A stretch of 62,175 nt of DNA from Bradyrhizobium sp. ORS 375 (GTDB taxonomy: Bacteria > Pseudomonadota > Alphaproteobacteria > Rhizobiales > Xanthobacteraceae): positions 1-62,175 of the forward strand of contig NZ_CAFI01000475.1 in NCBI RefSeq assembly GCF_000239775.1. Direction: 5' to 3'. Position 1 is the first letter of the stretch, and every line of letters starts with the position of its first letter. The translations under genes and the position numbers were made by a program. Shown here in pieces: positions 38,403 to 46,220 of the stretch. The notes beneath the pieces are model-generated. The model saw only the letters and a program-made list of their open reading frames with translations. It did not search any database and was not told the DNA's origin.

Positions 38403-39977
38403 TCAATCAAGCAGCTTGCGCAGCTCGGCCTTGGCGACCTTCTCGAGCGTCGAGCGCGGCATCTCGTCGACCAGCTTCACCTCGCGCGGCACCTTGAAGT
38501 CGGCGAGGCCGGCGCGGCAGGCGGCCAGCACCTTCTCAGGCAATTCCTCGCGCGCCACGCCGGCCTGCGGAATGACGAACGCCACCGGAACCTCGTCGAG
38601 CATCGGATGTTTCTTGGCGACGACGGCGGTTTCGCGCACGCCGGGGACGGTGATGATCACCTGCTCGATCTCGGACGCCGCGACGTTCTCGCCGCCGACC
38701 TTCAGCATGTCCTTGGTGCGGTCGCCGAACTTGATGAAGCCGTTTGCAAGCCGCGTGACGCGGTCGCCGGTGAGGAAGAAGCCGTCGGCGTCGAAGCTCG
38801 TCCGTGTCGCCTCCTCGTTGTAGAGATATTCCGAGAACAGCGAGAGACCCGGGACTCCCTTGATGGCGAGAGTCCCGGTGTCGCCGACGGCGGTCGGCCG
38901 GCCATCATCATCGGTGATGCGGATGGTGTATTCCGGCGCAGCGCGGCCGATCGACATCGGCGTGTTCGGCTGGTCGACGTCGCCGACGATGCCGTGGGTG
39001 ATCGTCTCCGTCATGCCCCACCAGCCGATGATCTTGATGCCGAACTTGGCGAAGGCCGGCGGCTCCGACGCCGCGGTGCCCCACAGCCGGAATCGATGGT
39101 CCTTCGGCACGTCCTGGTCGAGCAGCGCCTTGATGCAGAACGGGATGGTCGAGGTCCAGGTGCAGCCATGCTCCAGCGCGACGCTCCAGAAGCGGCTCGC
39201 CGAGAAGCGCGGCTGGATCACGCAGGTGGCGCCGACCCACAACGAGGCCAGCATCGAATAGGCCAGCGCGTTGGTGTGGAACAGCGGCAGATAGGTCTGG
39301 TGCACGTCGCCCTGGTGCAGGTCCTCGTGCACGGCATTGACCTTGGCACCCCATAGCGCGTTGGCGTGGGTCCACAGCACGGCCTTCGGCCGCGACGTCG
39401 TTCCCGACGTGTATTGCACGCTGCATGGCGCGAGCGGATCGGTGGCGCGCCGCGGCCGATCGGCGCTGTCGGCAAACAGCGTCTCGAACCGATCGCCCAC
39501 GCCAACCGCCGTGGTGTTCGGCTGCCCCGGATCATGCGAGATCACGGCAAGCCAGCGGATATTGCGGCAATGCGTCGAGATCATCTCGGCATAGGCAGGC
39601 TGGGTGATCGCAGCCACCGCGCGGCAGTGATCGGCGAAATAGCTCATCTCGGCGGCCGCCGAGCGCGTGTTGGTGGTGACCGCGAGCGCGCCGAGCTCCA
39701 CGCAGGCGAACCAGGCGAGCATCGCCTCGATACAATTGTCGAGATGGATCAGCACCGCGTCGCCCGGCTTGATGCCACGCTTGACGAGACCGGCCGCGAG
39801 CGCGCCGACGCGCTCGTGAAACTCGCCATAGCTCCACCGCCGCGCGGGGGCGTCGAACGGCGCCCAGATCAGGAACGGATGATCGCGTCGTGTCTCGCTG
39901 CGCAGCTTCAACAGCCAAGGCACGTCCATGCCGTCGAACGGCGTCACCGTGCCGGGCGCGATCGTCAGTCCGTTCAT
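38403..39977 (-). CDS. ATP-dependent acyl-CoA ligase (AMP-binding family)
   Basis: A 524-residue adenylate-forming ligase that makes acyl-CoA from a carboxylic acid. The P-loop is YTSGTTSRPKAVLWTH, followed by GWWGMTETITHG, the GDRVTRLANGFIKFGDRTKD hinge and the C-terminal MPRSTLEKVAK lysine region. The relatives I recall are the crotonobetaine/carnitine-CoA ligase-like and long-chain types; the substrate is not certain. The start at 39977 has GGGAGTG upstream, whereas the 48 upstream in-frame codons are not family-like. Confidence 0.9.
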   Translation of the reverse strand: MNGLTIAPGTVTPFDGMDVPWLLKLRSETRRDHPFLIWAPFDAPARRWSYGEFHERVGALAAGLVKRGIKPGDAVLIHLDNCIEAMLAWFACVELGALAVTTNTRSAAAEMSYFADHCRAVAAITQPAYAEMISTHCRNIRWLAVISHDPGQPNTTAVGVGDRFETLFADSADRPRRATDPLAPCSVQYTSGTTSRPKAVLWTHANALWGAKVNAVHEDLHQGDVHQTYLPLFHTNALAYSMLASLWVGATCVIQPRFSASRFWSVALEHGCTWTSTIPFCIKALLDQDVPKDHRFRLWGTAASEPPAFAKFGIKIIGWWGMTETITHGIVGDVDQPNTPMSIGRAAPEYTIRITDDDGRPTAVGDTGTLAIKGVPGLSLFSEYLYNEEATRTSFDADGFFLTGDRVTRLANGFIKFGDRTKDMLKVGGENVAASEIEQVIITVPGVRETAVVAKKHPMLDEVPVAFVIPQAGVAREELPEKVLAACRAGLADFKVPREVKLVDEMPRSTLEKVAKAELRKLLD

Positions 39978-40134
39978 GTTCACTCCCGTTTGTTCTTGTC
40001 TGCGGCCCGTCCCGGCCGCTTCGTCGGATGTTGCTCCACCTTTTGCCATCCGCCGTCGCCGCGAGCAAATCAGGATTGAACCCGCTGCTTCCGGCGCGCG
40101 ACCAATGGCGCGGCAAAACACGCCCGGAGGTTCG

Positions 40135-40836
40135 ATGCAGGCCCTGGCACCACCATGGCGGCTGCCCGATGCCCGCTATTTCCAGATCGCGGCATTGGCC
40201 ACGCTGCTGGCGATCAATTTCGCACTGATCGATTTCGGCGCGCGCCCTGCTGCAAGCGTGATCGCGGTCACGACGGCCCTGGTCACGCAGGTCATCGGGT
40301 GCCGCCTCACCGGGGCGCCGCTCGATTTCAGGTCGCCGCTGATCACGGGGCTGTCGCTCAGCCTGCTGTTACGGGCGGATGCGCTGTGGCTGCATGCGGC
40401 GGCCTCCGTCATCGCGATCGGATCGAAATTCGTGCTGCGCATCCACGGCGAGCACGTCTTCAATCCCGCCGGCCTTGCGATCGTCGTGCTGCTGTTCACG
40501 TCTGGTGGCGTATGGATCTCTCCCGGTCAGTGGGGAACGGAAGTCTGGTTCGCAAGTCTTGCCGGCCTCTTCGCCATCCTCGTGCTCAGTGCGTCCCGGC
40601 GCGTGGATATTGCGCTCTATTTCTTCGCCAGCCATGCCGCGCTGCTGCTCCTGCGCGCCTTGTGGCTCGGCGATCCCCTGGTGATCCCGCTGCATCAACT
40701 GCAGAGCGGCTCGCTGTTGATCTTCACCTTCTTCATGATCTCCGATCCGCGCACGACGCCGGACTCGCGCGCCGGCCGGCTGTTGTTCGCGATCGTCGTC
40801 GCGGTGACCGCGCATTACCTGACCTTCGTCATGTAG
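40135..40836 (+). CDS. RnfD/NqrB-like membrane protein, apparently truncated by an amber codon
   Basis: A 233-residue membrane protein with about eight hydrophobic segments and the RnfD-like stretch LRIHGEHVFNPAGLAIVVLL. GGAGG lies 4 bases before the ATG. It stops at TAG 40834-40836, but the frame continues at once with ATG and 40 more codons that encode a further membrane helix and DRLIP, ending in an ATGA overlap with the next gene. That is how an intact gene in this operon would be expected to end. So this copy is probably a shortened version. A FMN-binding Thr motif of true RnfD is not obvious. The protein family is known in rhizobia next to DUF2330. Confidence 0.75.
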   Translation: MQALAPPWRLPDARYFQIAALATLLAINFALIDFGARPAASVIAVTTALVTQVIGCRLTGAPLDFRSPLITGLSLSLLLRADALWLHAAASVIAIGSKFVLRIHGEHVFNPAGLAIVVLLFTSGGVWISPGQWGTEVWFASLAGLFAILVLSASRRVDIALYFFASHAALLLLRALWLGDPLVIPLHQLQSGSLLIFTFFMISDPRTTPDSRAGRLLFAIVVAVTAHYLTFVM

Positions 40837-40959
40837 ATGCGCCCGGCGCTCTATGTGGCGCTGATCGCGCTGTCGCCGCTCACATTGGTGCTCGACCGAC
40901 TGATCCCGGACGCTCGCTTTTCCTGGCGCTCGCCTGTTCCTGAAGGAGTACCGACATGA
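40837..40959 (+). other. In-frame remainder after the amber codon (or a 40-residue membrane ORF)
   Basis: The 40 codons read MRPALYVALIALSPLTLVLD followed by a short polar tail. They directly follow TAG in the frame of the RnfD-like gene and end in an ATGA overlap with the DUF2330 gene. It is either the lost last helix of the upstream protein or a separately started small protein; no ribosome site of its own is visible. Confidence 0.6.
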
Positions 40960-42285
40960 CCCTGCGCTTCGGCCAAATCGCCCGCACCTCGGTAGCGGCT
41001 GCCGCGATCCTGTCCCAGACGGCGATGGTGCCGGCCCAGGCGTTCTGCGGCTTCTATGTCGCGCAGGCGGATTCCAAGCTGTTCAACCAGTCCTCGAAGG
41101 TCGTGCTGTCGCGCGACGGCCAGCAGACCGCAATCACGATGGCCAGCGATTTCGAGGGCGACGTCAAGGAATTCGCCGTCGTCGTTCCCGTGCCGACCTT
41201 CATCGAGCGCAAGCAAATTGGCGTCGTCGAGCCCAAGACGATCGATCATCTCGACAAATACACTGCGCCGCGGCTGGTCGAGTACCACGATGCCGACCCC
41301 TGCGCGCCGGTCGTCGTTGCGGCGCGGGCGATGCCGGCGGCGCCAATGATGGCGGGAGATCCGCGCCTCCGATACAAGCAGGATTACGGCGTCACCATCG
41401 AGGCCAGCTACGACGTCGGCGAATATGACGTGCTGATCCTGTCGGCGCAGGAAAGCGATGGCCTGACGCGCTGGCTGACCGACAACCACTATCGCATTCC
41501 ACAAGGCGCGGAAGCTGTGCTCGGCAGCTACATCAAGCAGGGCATGCGGTTCTTCGTCGCCAAGGTCAATGTCGAGCGGATGAAGGACATCGGGAATAAT
41601 ACTCTGAGGCCACTGCAGGTGCGCTACCAGAGCGCCAAGTTCATGGTTCCGCTGCGGCTCGGCACGGTCAACGCCAAGGGACCGCAAGACCTGATCATCT
41701 ACGCGCTGACCAGGAGCGGTCGCATCGAATCCGTCAACTATCGGACCGTCAAGATTCCCTCCGACATCGATGTGCCGCTCTACATCAAGGATGAGTTCGG
41801 TCCGTTCTACAAGGCGCTGTTCGAGCGCGCGGTTGCGCGCGAGAACATGCAGGCGGTGTTCGTCGAATATTGCCTGGGACATGGCGTGGTGCGATCCTTG
41901 CGCCGCCGATCCGATGAGCAACAAGGAGCTGGTCGAACTCGGGGCGCGCTGGATCGGCAGCGACGATGCCACGGCCTTCGGCGCCGGTCGCCGCGGCGGC
42001 GGTTCCGACGTCTACGTGACCCGGCTGCATGTGCGCTATGACGCGAAGTCCTTTCCGGAGGACATCGTCTTCACCGAGACCAGGGACCGCGGCAACTTCC
42101 AGGGCCGCTACGTCCAGCACCATCCCTGGCGCGGCGAGGCGAAGTGCGATGCTGTGAAGACCTATCAGGAGAGCCTGTCGGCGCGCTTCGCCAAGGAGGC
42201 GACCGATCTCGCTGCACTGACCGGTTGGCCGCGCAGCGAGATCGTCGCGAAGATGGCGCAGAGCGGCGAGACCACCACGAAATAG
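40956..42285 (+). pseudogene. DUF2330 exported protein with a single-base frameshift
   Basis: The first frame (40956 to about 41870) encodes a signal peptide (TSVAAAAILSQTAMVPAQAF) and the DUF2330 domain (FEGDVKEFAVVVPVPTFI, YDVGEYDVLILSAQESDGL). At 41870-41871 one T appears extra: reading GTC GAA TAT then GCC TGG restores VEYAWDMAWCDPCAADP and the C-terminal part (WIGSDDATAF, VTRLHVRYDAKSFPEDIVF, GNFQGRYVQHHPW) to 42285. Without repair the frame ends in an Arg-rich nonsense tail at 42041. The repaired protein would have 442 residues. The cause is either a real mutation or a sequencing error. Confidence 0.85.
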
Positions 42286-42300
42286 CGCGTGGCGAAAGGC

Positions 42301-42711
42301 TCAGTCCCGGTACGACGAGATCTCGATCAGGCTGCCATCGGGATCGCGGCAATACACCGAGCGCAGGGTGCCGCGGGCGCCCTGCTTGTCGACCGGGCCT
42401 TCCTCGATCGCGATGCCCAGCGCCTGAAGGTGTGCGACGACCTCGTCCGGCGTGCTACTCGTCAGGAAGCAGAGGTCGTCGCTGCCCGCCGCGACGTGAT
42501 CCGCCGTGAACCAGTCGACCTTGTCCGCGTCCTTCGGTCGCACATTGATTTTCTGGTGCCCGAACAGCAGCGACGTGCGCCTGGCGCGTCCCGGGCCGAG
42601 GTCGGAGACCTGCAGCGTCATGCCCAGGACCGTCTGGTACCAGGCGGTCGTGCGGTCCACATCGGCGACGTTGATGACCAGATGATCGAGTGCATCGACC
42701 TTGACCGGCAT
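42301..42711 (-). CDS. VOC (glyoxalase/dioxygenase superfamily) protein
   Basis: A 136-residue vicinal-oxygen-chelate protein: LDHLVINVADVDRTTAWYQ at the N-terminus (metal His in DHLVI), KINVRPKDADKVDWF in the middle and SVYCRDPDGSLIEISSY at the end with the metal Glu. The start at 42711 has AGGAGGAATGACTTC before it. The substrate is unknown. It is divergent from the TctC-type gene. Confidence 0.9.
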   Translation of the reverse strand: MPVKVDALDHLVINVADVDRTTAWYQTVLGMTLQVSDLGPGRARRTSLLFGHQKINVRPKDADKVDWFTADHVAAGSDDLCFLTSSTPDEVVAHLQALGIAIEEGPVDKQGARGTLRSVYCRDPDGSLIEISSYRD

Positions 42712-42822
42712 GAAGTCATTCCTCCTGATCGAGACATCGACCTCGCGACAACCGCGTGATTGGGCTACAATCGACATCGGCAGTTCATTAACGAACGCTC
42801 AACGATATACCCGAGGAAACGC

Positions 42823-43797
42823 ATGATTTCACGTCGTACCGCGCTTGGTCTGATCGCGTCTGCCGTCCCGTCCGTCGCCGCCATTCGCAGTGTCTCCGCC
42901 GCGGACTATCCCGCTCGGCCGGTTCGTTTCGTGGTGGGCTATCCGCCGGGCGGCGCGACCGACATCCTGGCGCGGCTGATCGGCCAGCGGCTGTCGGAAA
43001 CCCTCGGCCAGCAGTTCGTGGTCGAGAACAAGCCGGGCGCCGGCAACAATATCGGCACCGAATCGGTGGTGAATGCGCAGGCCGACGGCTACACCGTGCT
43101 GCTGGTCAATCCGGCCAACTACATCAATGCCAGCCTCTACACCAATCTGAAGTTCAATTTCGTCCGCGACATCGCGCCGGTCGCCTCGTTCAACCGCGTG
43201 CCCAACGTGATGACGGTCAATAGCGACGTCAAGGCGAAGACGGTGGCCGAGTTCATTGCCTATCTCAAGGAGAACCCGGGCAAGGTGAACATGGCGTCGT
43301 CCGGCAACGGCACCTCGGTGCACCTGTCGGGTGAGATGTTCATGGCGATGACCGGCACCAAGATGCAGCACGTGCCCTATCGCGGTGCCGCCCCCGCGAT
43401 CACCGACATGCTGGGCGGCCAGGTTCAGGTGATCTTCGACAACATGCCTTCGATCATCCAGCATATCCGCTCCGGCTCGCTGCGCGCCCTCGGCGTCACC
43501 ACCCAGGAGCGCTCGGCGCAATTGCCCGACGTGCAGGCGATCGCCGAAACCGTGCCCGGCTACGAGGCGAGCGCGCTGTTCGGTATCGGTGCGCCGAAGA
43601 ACACGCCCAAGGAGATCATCGAGAAGCTCAACAAGCAGGTCAACGCCATCCTCGCCGAGCCGGACATCAAGAAGCGGCTGGTCGATCTCGGCGGTGATCC
43701 CCTGATCCAGACCCCTGAGCAGTTCGGCGCGCAGATCGCCGCCGAGACCGAGAAGTGGAAGAAGGTGGTCGAGTTCGCCGGCCTGAAGCTCGATTGA
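42823..43797 (+). CDS. Tripartite tricarboxylate transporter substrate-binding protein (Bug/TctC type)
   Basis: A 324-residue periplasmic binding protein. A Tat-like signal (MISRRTALGLIASAVPSVAA) precedes the mature YPARPVRFVVGYPPGGATDI, and the family segment FVVENKPGAGNNIGTE follows. These proteins bind carboxylates for TctAB permeases, but no tctA or tctB is nearby, which is common for the expanded Bug family. The start at 42823 is chosen because the upstream 21 in-frame codons are not signal-like. Confidence 0.92.
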   Translation: MISRRTALGLIASAVPSVAAIRSVSAADYPARPVRFVVGYPPGGATDILARLIGQRLSETLGQQFVVENKPGAGNNIGTESVVNAQADGYTVLLVNPANYINASLYTNLKFNFVRDIAPVASFNRVPNVMTVNSDVKAKTVAEFIAYLKENPGKVNMASSGNGTSVHLSGEMFMAMTGTKMQHVPYRGAAPAITDMLGGQVQVIFDNMPSIIQHIRSGSLRALGVTTQERSAQLPDVQAIAETVPGYEASALFGIGAPKNTPKEIIEKLNKQVNAILAEPDIKKRLVDLGGDPLIQTPEQFGAQIAAETEKWKKVVEFAGLKLD

Positions 43798-43941
43798 GGC
43801 GGAGCGACCGCAAGCGTCCAAGGCGATGACTTGCCGCAGCTGCGACACGTCATCGCCTTGCTTGGTGATCCAGTCCGCCAGTTTGTCGTTATTTGACCAT
43901 GCGAGCGTGATGCAACCTTTCCGCCAGAAGAGGAACAGATC

Positions 43942-44241
43942 ATGCGCAAGGTTTTGATGATGGCAGCCGGCCTCGTCGGCGTTGCACTCGTCTGCGGCGG
44001 CAGTGCCACTCCGGCCGCAGCCGGAGGCTACGATTATCCCTGGTGCGTGCAGGGCAGGGGTGTCGGTTATCCCGGTGACTGCTCCTATCAGACCTTCGAG
44101 CAGTGCCGGGCCAGCGCCTCCGGGCGCAACGCCGGATGCGGCATCAACCCGCGCGTGGCCTTCGATCCGGCCCGCCGCGGGCCGACGGTCTATGTCGACA
44201 TGCCGCCGCCGCGGCGCGTGCATCGCTACAACTACTACTGA
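43942..44241 (+). CDS. DUF3551 domain-containing small exported protein
   Basis: A 99-residue protein with a signal peptide (MRKVLMMAAGLVGVALVCGG) and the DUF3551 core YPWCVQG...CSYQTFEQCRASASGRNAGC with conserved cysteines. DUF3551 proteins are frequent in Bradyrhizobium and have no known function. The C-terminus is basic and Tyr-rich. GAAGAGGAAC precedes the ATG. Confidence 0.9.
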   Translation: MRKVLMMAAGLVGVALVCGGSATPAAAGGYDYPWCVQGRGVGYPGDCSYQTFEQCRASASGRNAGCGINPRVAFDPARRGPTVYVDMPPPRRVHRYNYY

Positions 44242-44307
44242 GCTTTGTTGACGGCCCGGAAGGCCGGCTAGAGCAGCCGGGCCGCCGCGGTGAACCGTCT
44301 TGCATCG

Positions 44308-44341
44308 ACTTTGCATTCGTGTATACTTTGTATCGCAAAGT
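44308..44341 (+). promoter_or_regulatory. Candidate operator overlapping a promoter (ACTTTG...CAAAGT)
   Basis: A half-site ACTTTGCA (44308-44315) is followed by the palindrome ACTTTG-tatcg-CAAAGT (44325-44341). TATACT (44322-44327) with TTGCAT (44300-44305) upstream would make a sigma-70-like promoter, so the palindrome overlaps the -10 region. The same motif recurs at 44949 and 45380, before the regulator and uppS genes. Confidence 0.6.
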
Positions 44342-44365
44342 TAATTGGCCGGACTCACGTCAGAC

Positions 44366-44983
44366 ATGCGCGACCTCGACAAGGCGCTGGCGGACATCAT
44401 CGCCATCCGCAGCCAGCTCGCGGCCGGAACCGCGTTTCGCGGCTACGGCCCGGCGACGATGGCTGGGACCGCAGCCGTCGCCTTGATCACCGCTTTTGTC
44501 CAACAGCTCGTGCTGCGCGATCCGACCGCCGAGCCGCTGGCTTTCCTGCTCGGCTGGGCCGCCGCCGCCTGCGTCTCTTCCACGATGATCTGGGTCGAAA
44601 TGCGCGCCCGCTCGCAGCGGCATCATTCCGGCCTCGCCGATGCGATGATCCATCAGGCGGTCGAGCAATTCCTCCCCGCCGCAATCGCGGGTGTGCTGCT
44701 CGCGGTGCTGCTCTGGAAGTTCGCACCCGAAGCGCTGTGGATGCTGCCCGGCTTGTGGCAGATCCTGATGTCGCTCGGCGTGTTTGCCTCGGTGCGCTCG
44801 CTGCCGCGCTCGGTCGCGCTGGCCGGCGCGTTCTACTTCCTCGCCGGCTTCGCCGTGCTTCTGCTCGGCAGCCTCACCCACGAGCTGTCGCCATGGACCA
44901 TGGGGCTGCCCTTCGCGGCCGGCCAGGCGCTGATGGCGGGCATTTTGTACTTTGCGACCGGAGACTCCGATGTCGAAGACTGA
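44366..44983 (+). CDS. Membrane protein of the winged-helix/uppS cluster
   Basis: A 205-residue protein. The start is soluble (MRDLDKALADIIAIRSQLAA); about six hydrophobic helices follow (for example AGTAAVALITAFVQQLVL and AGAFYFLAGFAVLLLGSL). It is followed, with a 14-base overlap, by the winged-helix regulator. Such membrane protein/regulator pairs occur in many proteobacteria, with the membrane protein of unknown function. A TTG start 7 codons upstream is possible. Confidence 0.8.
   Translation: MRDLDKALADIIAIRSQLAAGTAFRGYGPATMAGTAAVALITAFVQQLVLRDPTAEPLAFLLGWAAAACVSSTMIWVEMRARSQRHHSGLADAMIHQAVEQFLPAAIAGVLLAVLLWKFAPEALWMLPGLWQILMSLGVFASVRSLPRSVALAGAFYFLAGFAVLLLGSLTHELSPWTMGLPFAAGQALMAGILYFATGDSDVED
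44949..44956 (+). promoter_or_regulatory. Half-site ACTTTGCG upstream of the winged-helix regulator
   Basis: One arm of the cluster motif lies 14 bases before the ATG at 44970, inside the end of the membrane protein gene. Alone it would not be called; its relation to the two palindromes makes it worth noting. Confidence 0.35.
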
Positions 44984-45350
44984 CGGCAGCGCGCCGTTTT
45001 CCTATGACGGGCTCGACCGTGTCATTCACGAGAAGGCCCGCCTCGGCCTGCTCACCTCGCTGATGGCGCATCCGAAGGGGCTCGCCTTCGCTGATCTCAA
45101 GCAGCTCTGCGGGCTGACCGACGGCAACCTGTCGCGTCATCTGCAGGTGCTGCAGGAAGCCGGACTTGTCGAGGTGACCAAGGGCTATGAGGGCAACCGG
45201 CCTCACACCAGCTGCCGTCTGACCAAGGCCGGACGCCACCGCTTCCTCGATTATCTCGCCGTGCTCGAGCGACTGGTCCGCGACGCGGCCGCCGCGGCCG
45301 GCAAGGAGCCCGCGCCGTCCTCGGCCGGCCTCATCCCCGGCCGCGCCTGA
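44970..45350 (+). CDS. Winged-helix (ArsR/MarR-like) transcriptional regulator
   Basis: A 126-residue regulator with a winged-helix domain: HEKARLGLLTSLMAHPKGL, FADLKQLCGLTDGNLSRHLQ as the recognition part and the wing EVTKGYEGNRPHTSCRLTKAG. It overlaps the upstream membrane gene by 14 bases and lies 36 bases before uppS, so it is in the same operon. It is the natural candidate for the protein that binds the CTTTGC/GCAAAG palindromes, which would make the cluster autoregulated. Confidence 0.88.
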   Translation: MSKTDGSAPFSYDGLDRVIHEKARLGLLTSLMAHPKGLAFADLKQLCGLTDGNLSRHLQVLQEAGLVEVTKGYEGNRPHTSCRLTKAGRHRFLDYLAVLERLVRDAAAAAGKEPAPSSAGLIPGRA

Positions 45351-45379
45351 CCGTCTCATCGGATTTTTTTGACCTGGAG

Positions 45380-45394
45380 CTTTGCAATGCAAAG
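45380..45394 (+). promoter_or_regulatory. Palindrome CTTTGCA-A-TGCAAAG covering the uppS start
   Basis: Perfect 7-bp arms with a one-base centre. The ATG of uppS (45387-45389) lies within the palindrome and GGAG (45376-45379) is just before it. It fits an operator for the adjacent winged-helix regulator, matching the arms of the palindrome at 44325-44341. Confidence 0.6.
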
Positions 45395-46130
45395 TAGTCT
45401 GCAACCGAAATCGCCTGCTGTGATCGATGGCCTGCATGTCGGCATCATCATGGACGGCAATGGCCGATGGGCGACGCGCAAGGGCATGTCGCGGCTGCGC
45501 GGCCACGAGGCTGGCGTCGAGGCGATCCGGCGGATCGTCGAGGCCGCGCCGGATCAGGGCGTCGGCACGCTGACACTGTACGCGTTCTCCAGCGACAATT
45601 GGCGGCGTCCGCGCGCAGAGGTCGCCGGATTGATGGCGCTGCTGCGCGTCTATCTCGCCAGCGAGGTGGAATCGCTGGTGCGCAACGGCGTTCGTCTCAC
45701 CGTGATCGGTCGGCGCGATCGGCTGCCGGGCGGCATCGCCGACGCCATCGGCCGCGCCGAGCAAGCGACCCGCGATGGCCGTACCCTGCATCTGCGCATC
45801 GCCGTCGACTACTCGGCGCGCGACGCGATCCTCAATGCCGCCGCCAAGGCCGGCAATATCGAGGGGCTGAGCCGGCAGATTTTTTCCGACCTCGTGACCG
45901 GAGAAGCGGGTCTGCGCGACGTCGACCTGATCATCCGCACGTCCGGCGAGCAGCGGCTGTCGGATTTCCTGCTGTGGGAAGGCGCCTATGCGGAGCTGCA
46001 CTTCACCGACCGCATGTGGCCCGATTTCGATGCGGCTGATCTCGCCCAGGCGCTGGCCTCGTTCCGCGGCCGCGAGCGTCGCTTCGGCGGGCTGGAGGCC
46101 GTGCCGCTCGCACCGGCTCCGGTGTCTTGA
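45387..46130 (+). CDS. uppS: Isoprenyl (di-trans,poly-cis-) transferase, UppS family
   Basis: Makes long cis-polyprenyl diphosphate (undecaprenyl type), the lipid carrier of wall and polysaccharide sugars. The 247-residue protein has the catalytic [25 protein letters not shown] and the C-terminal [20 protein letters not shown] and FTDRMWPDF. The start at 45387 is chosen because GGAG lies 7 bases upstream. It lies in an operon with a regulator and a membrane protein, not next to cdsA/dxr, so it is probably a second, regulated copy; the housekeeping copy is not in this window. Confidence 0.92.
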   Translation: MQSSLQPKSPAVIDGLHVGIIMDGNGRWATRKGMSRLRGHEAGVEAIRRIVEAAPDQGVGTLTLYAFSSDNWRRPRAEVAGLMALLRVYLASEVESLVRNGVRLTVIGRRDRLPGGIADAIGRAEQATRDGRTLHLRIAVDYSARDAILNAAAKAGNIEGLSRQIFSDLVTGEAGLRDVDLIIRTSGEQRLSDFLLWEGAYAELHFTDRMWPDFDAADLAQALASFRGRERRFGGLEAVPLAPAPVS

Positions 46131-46220
46131 CCGCTGGCCCCACGCGCTCCGCAGCGGCACAATCTTTCCGCGCATCCGGGAATCATCTACCGCTCGTGTC
46201 ACGAGCGCAGAGATTTTTCG

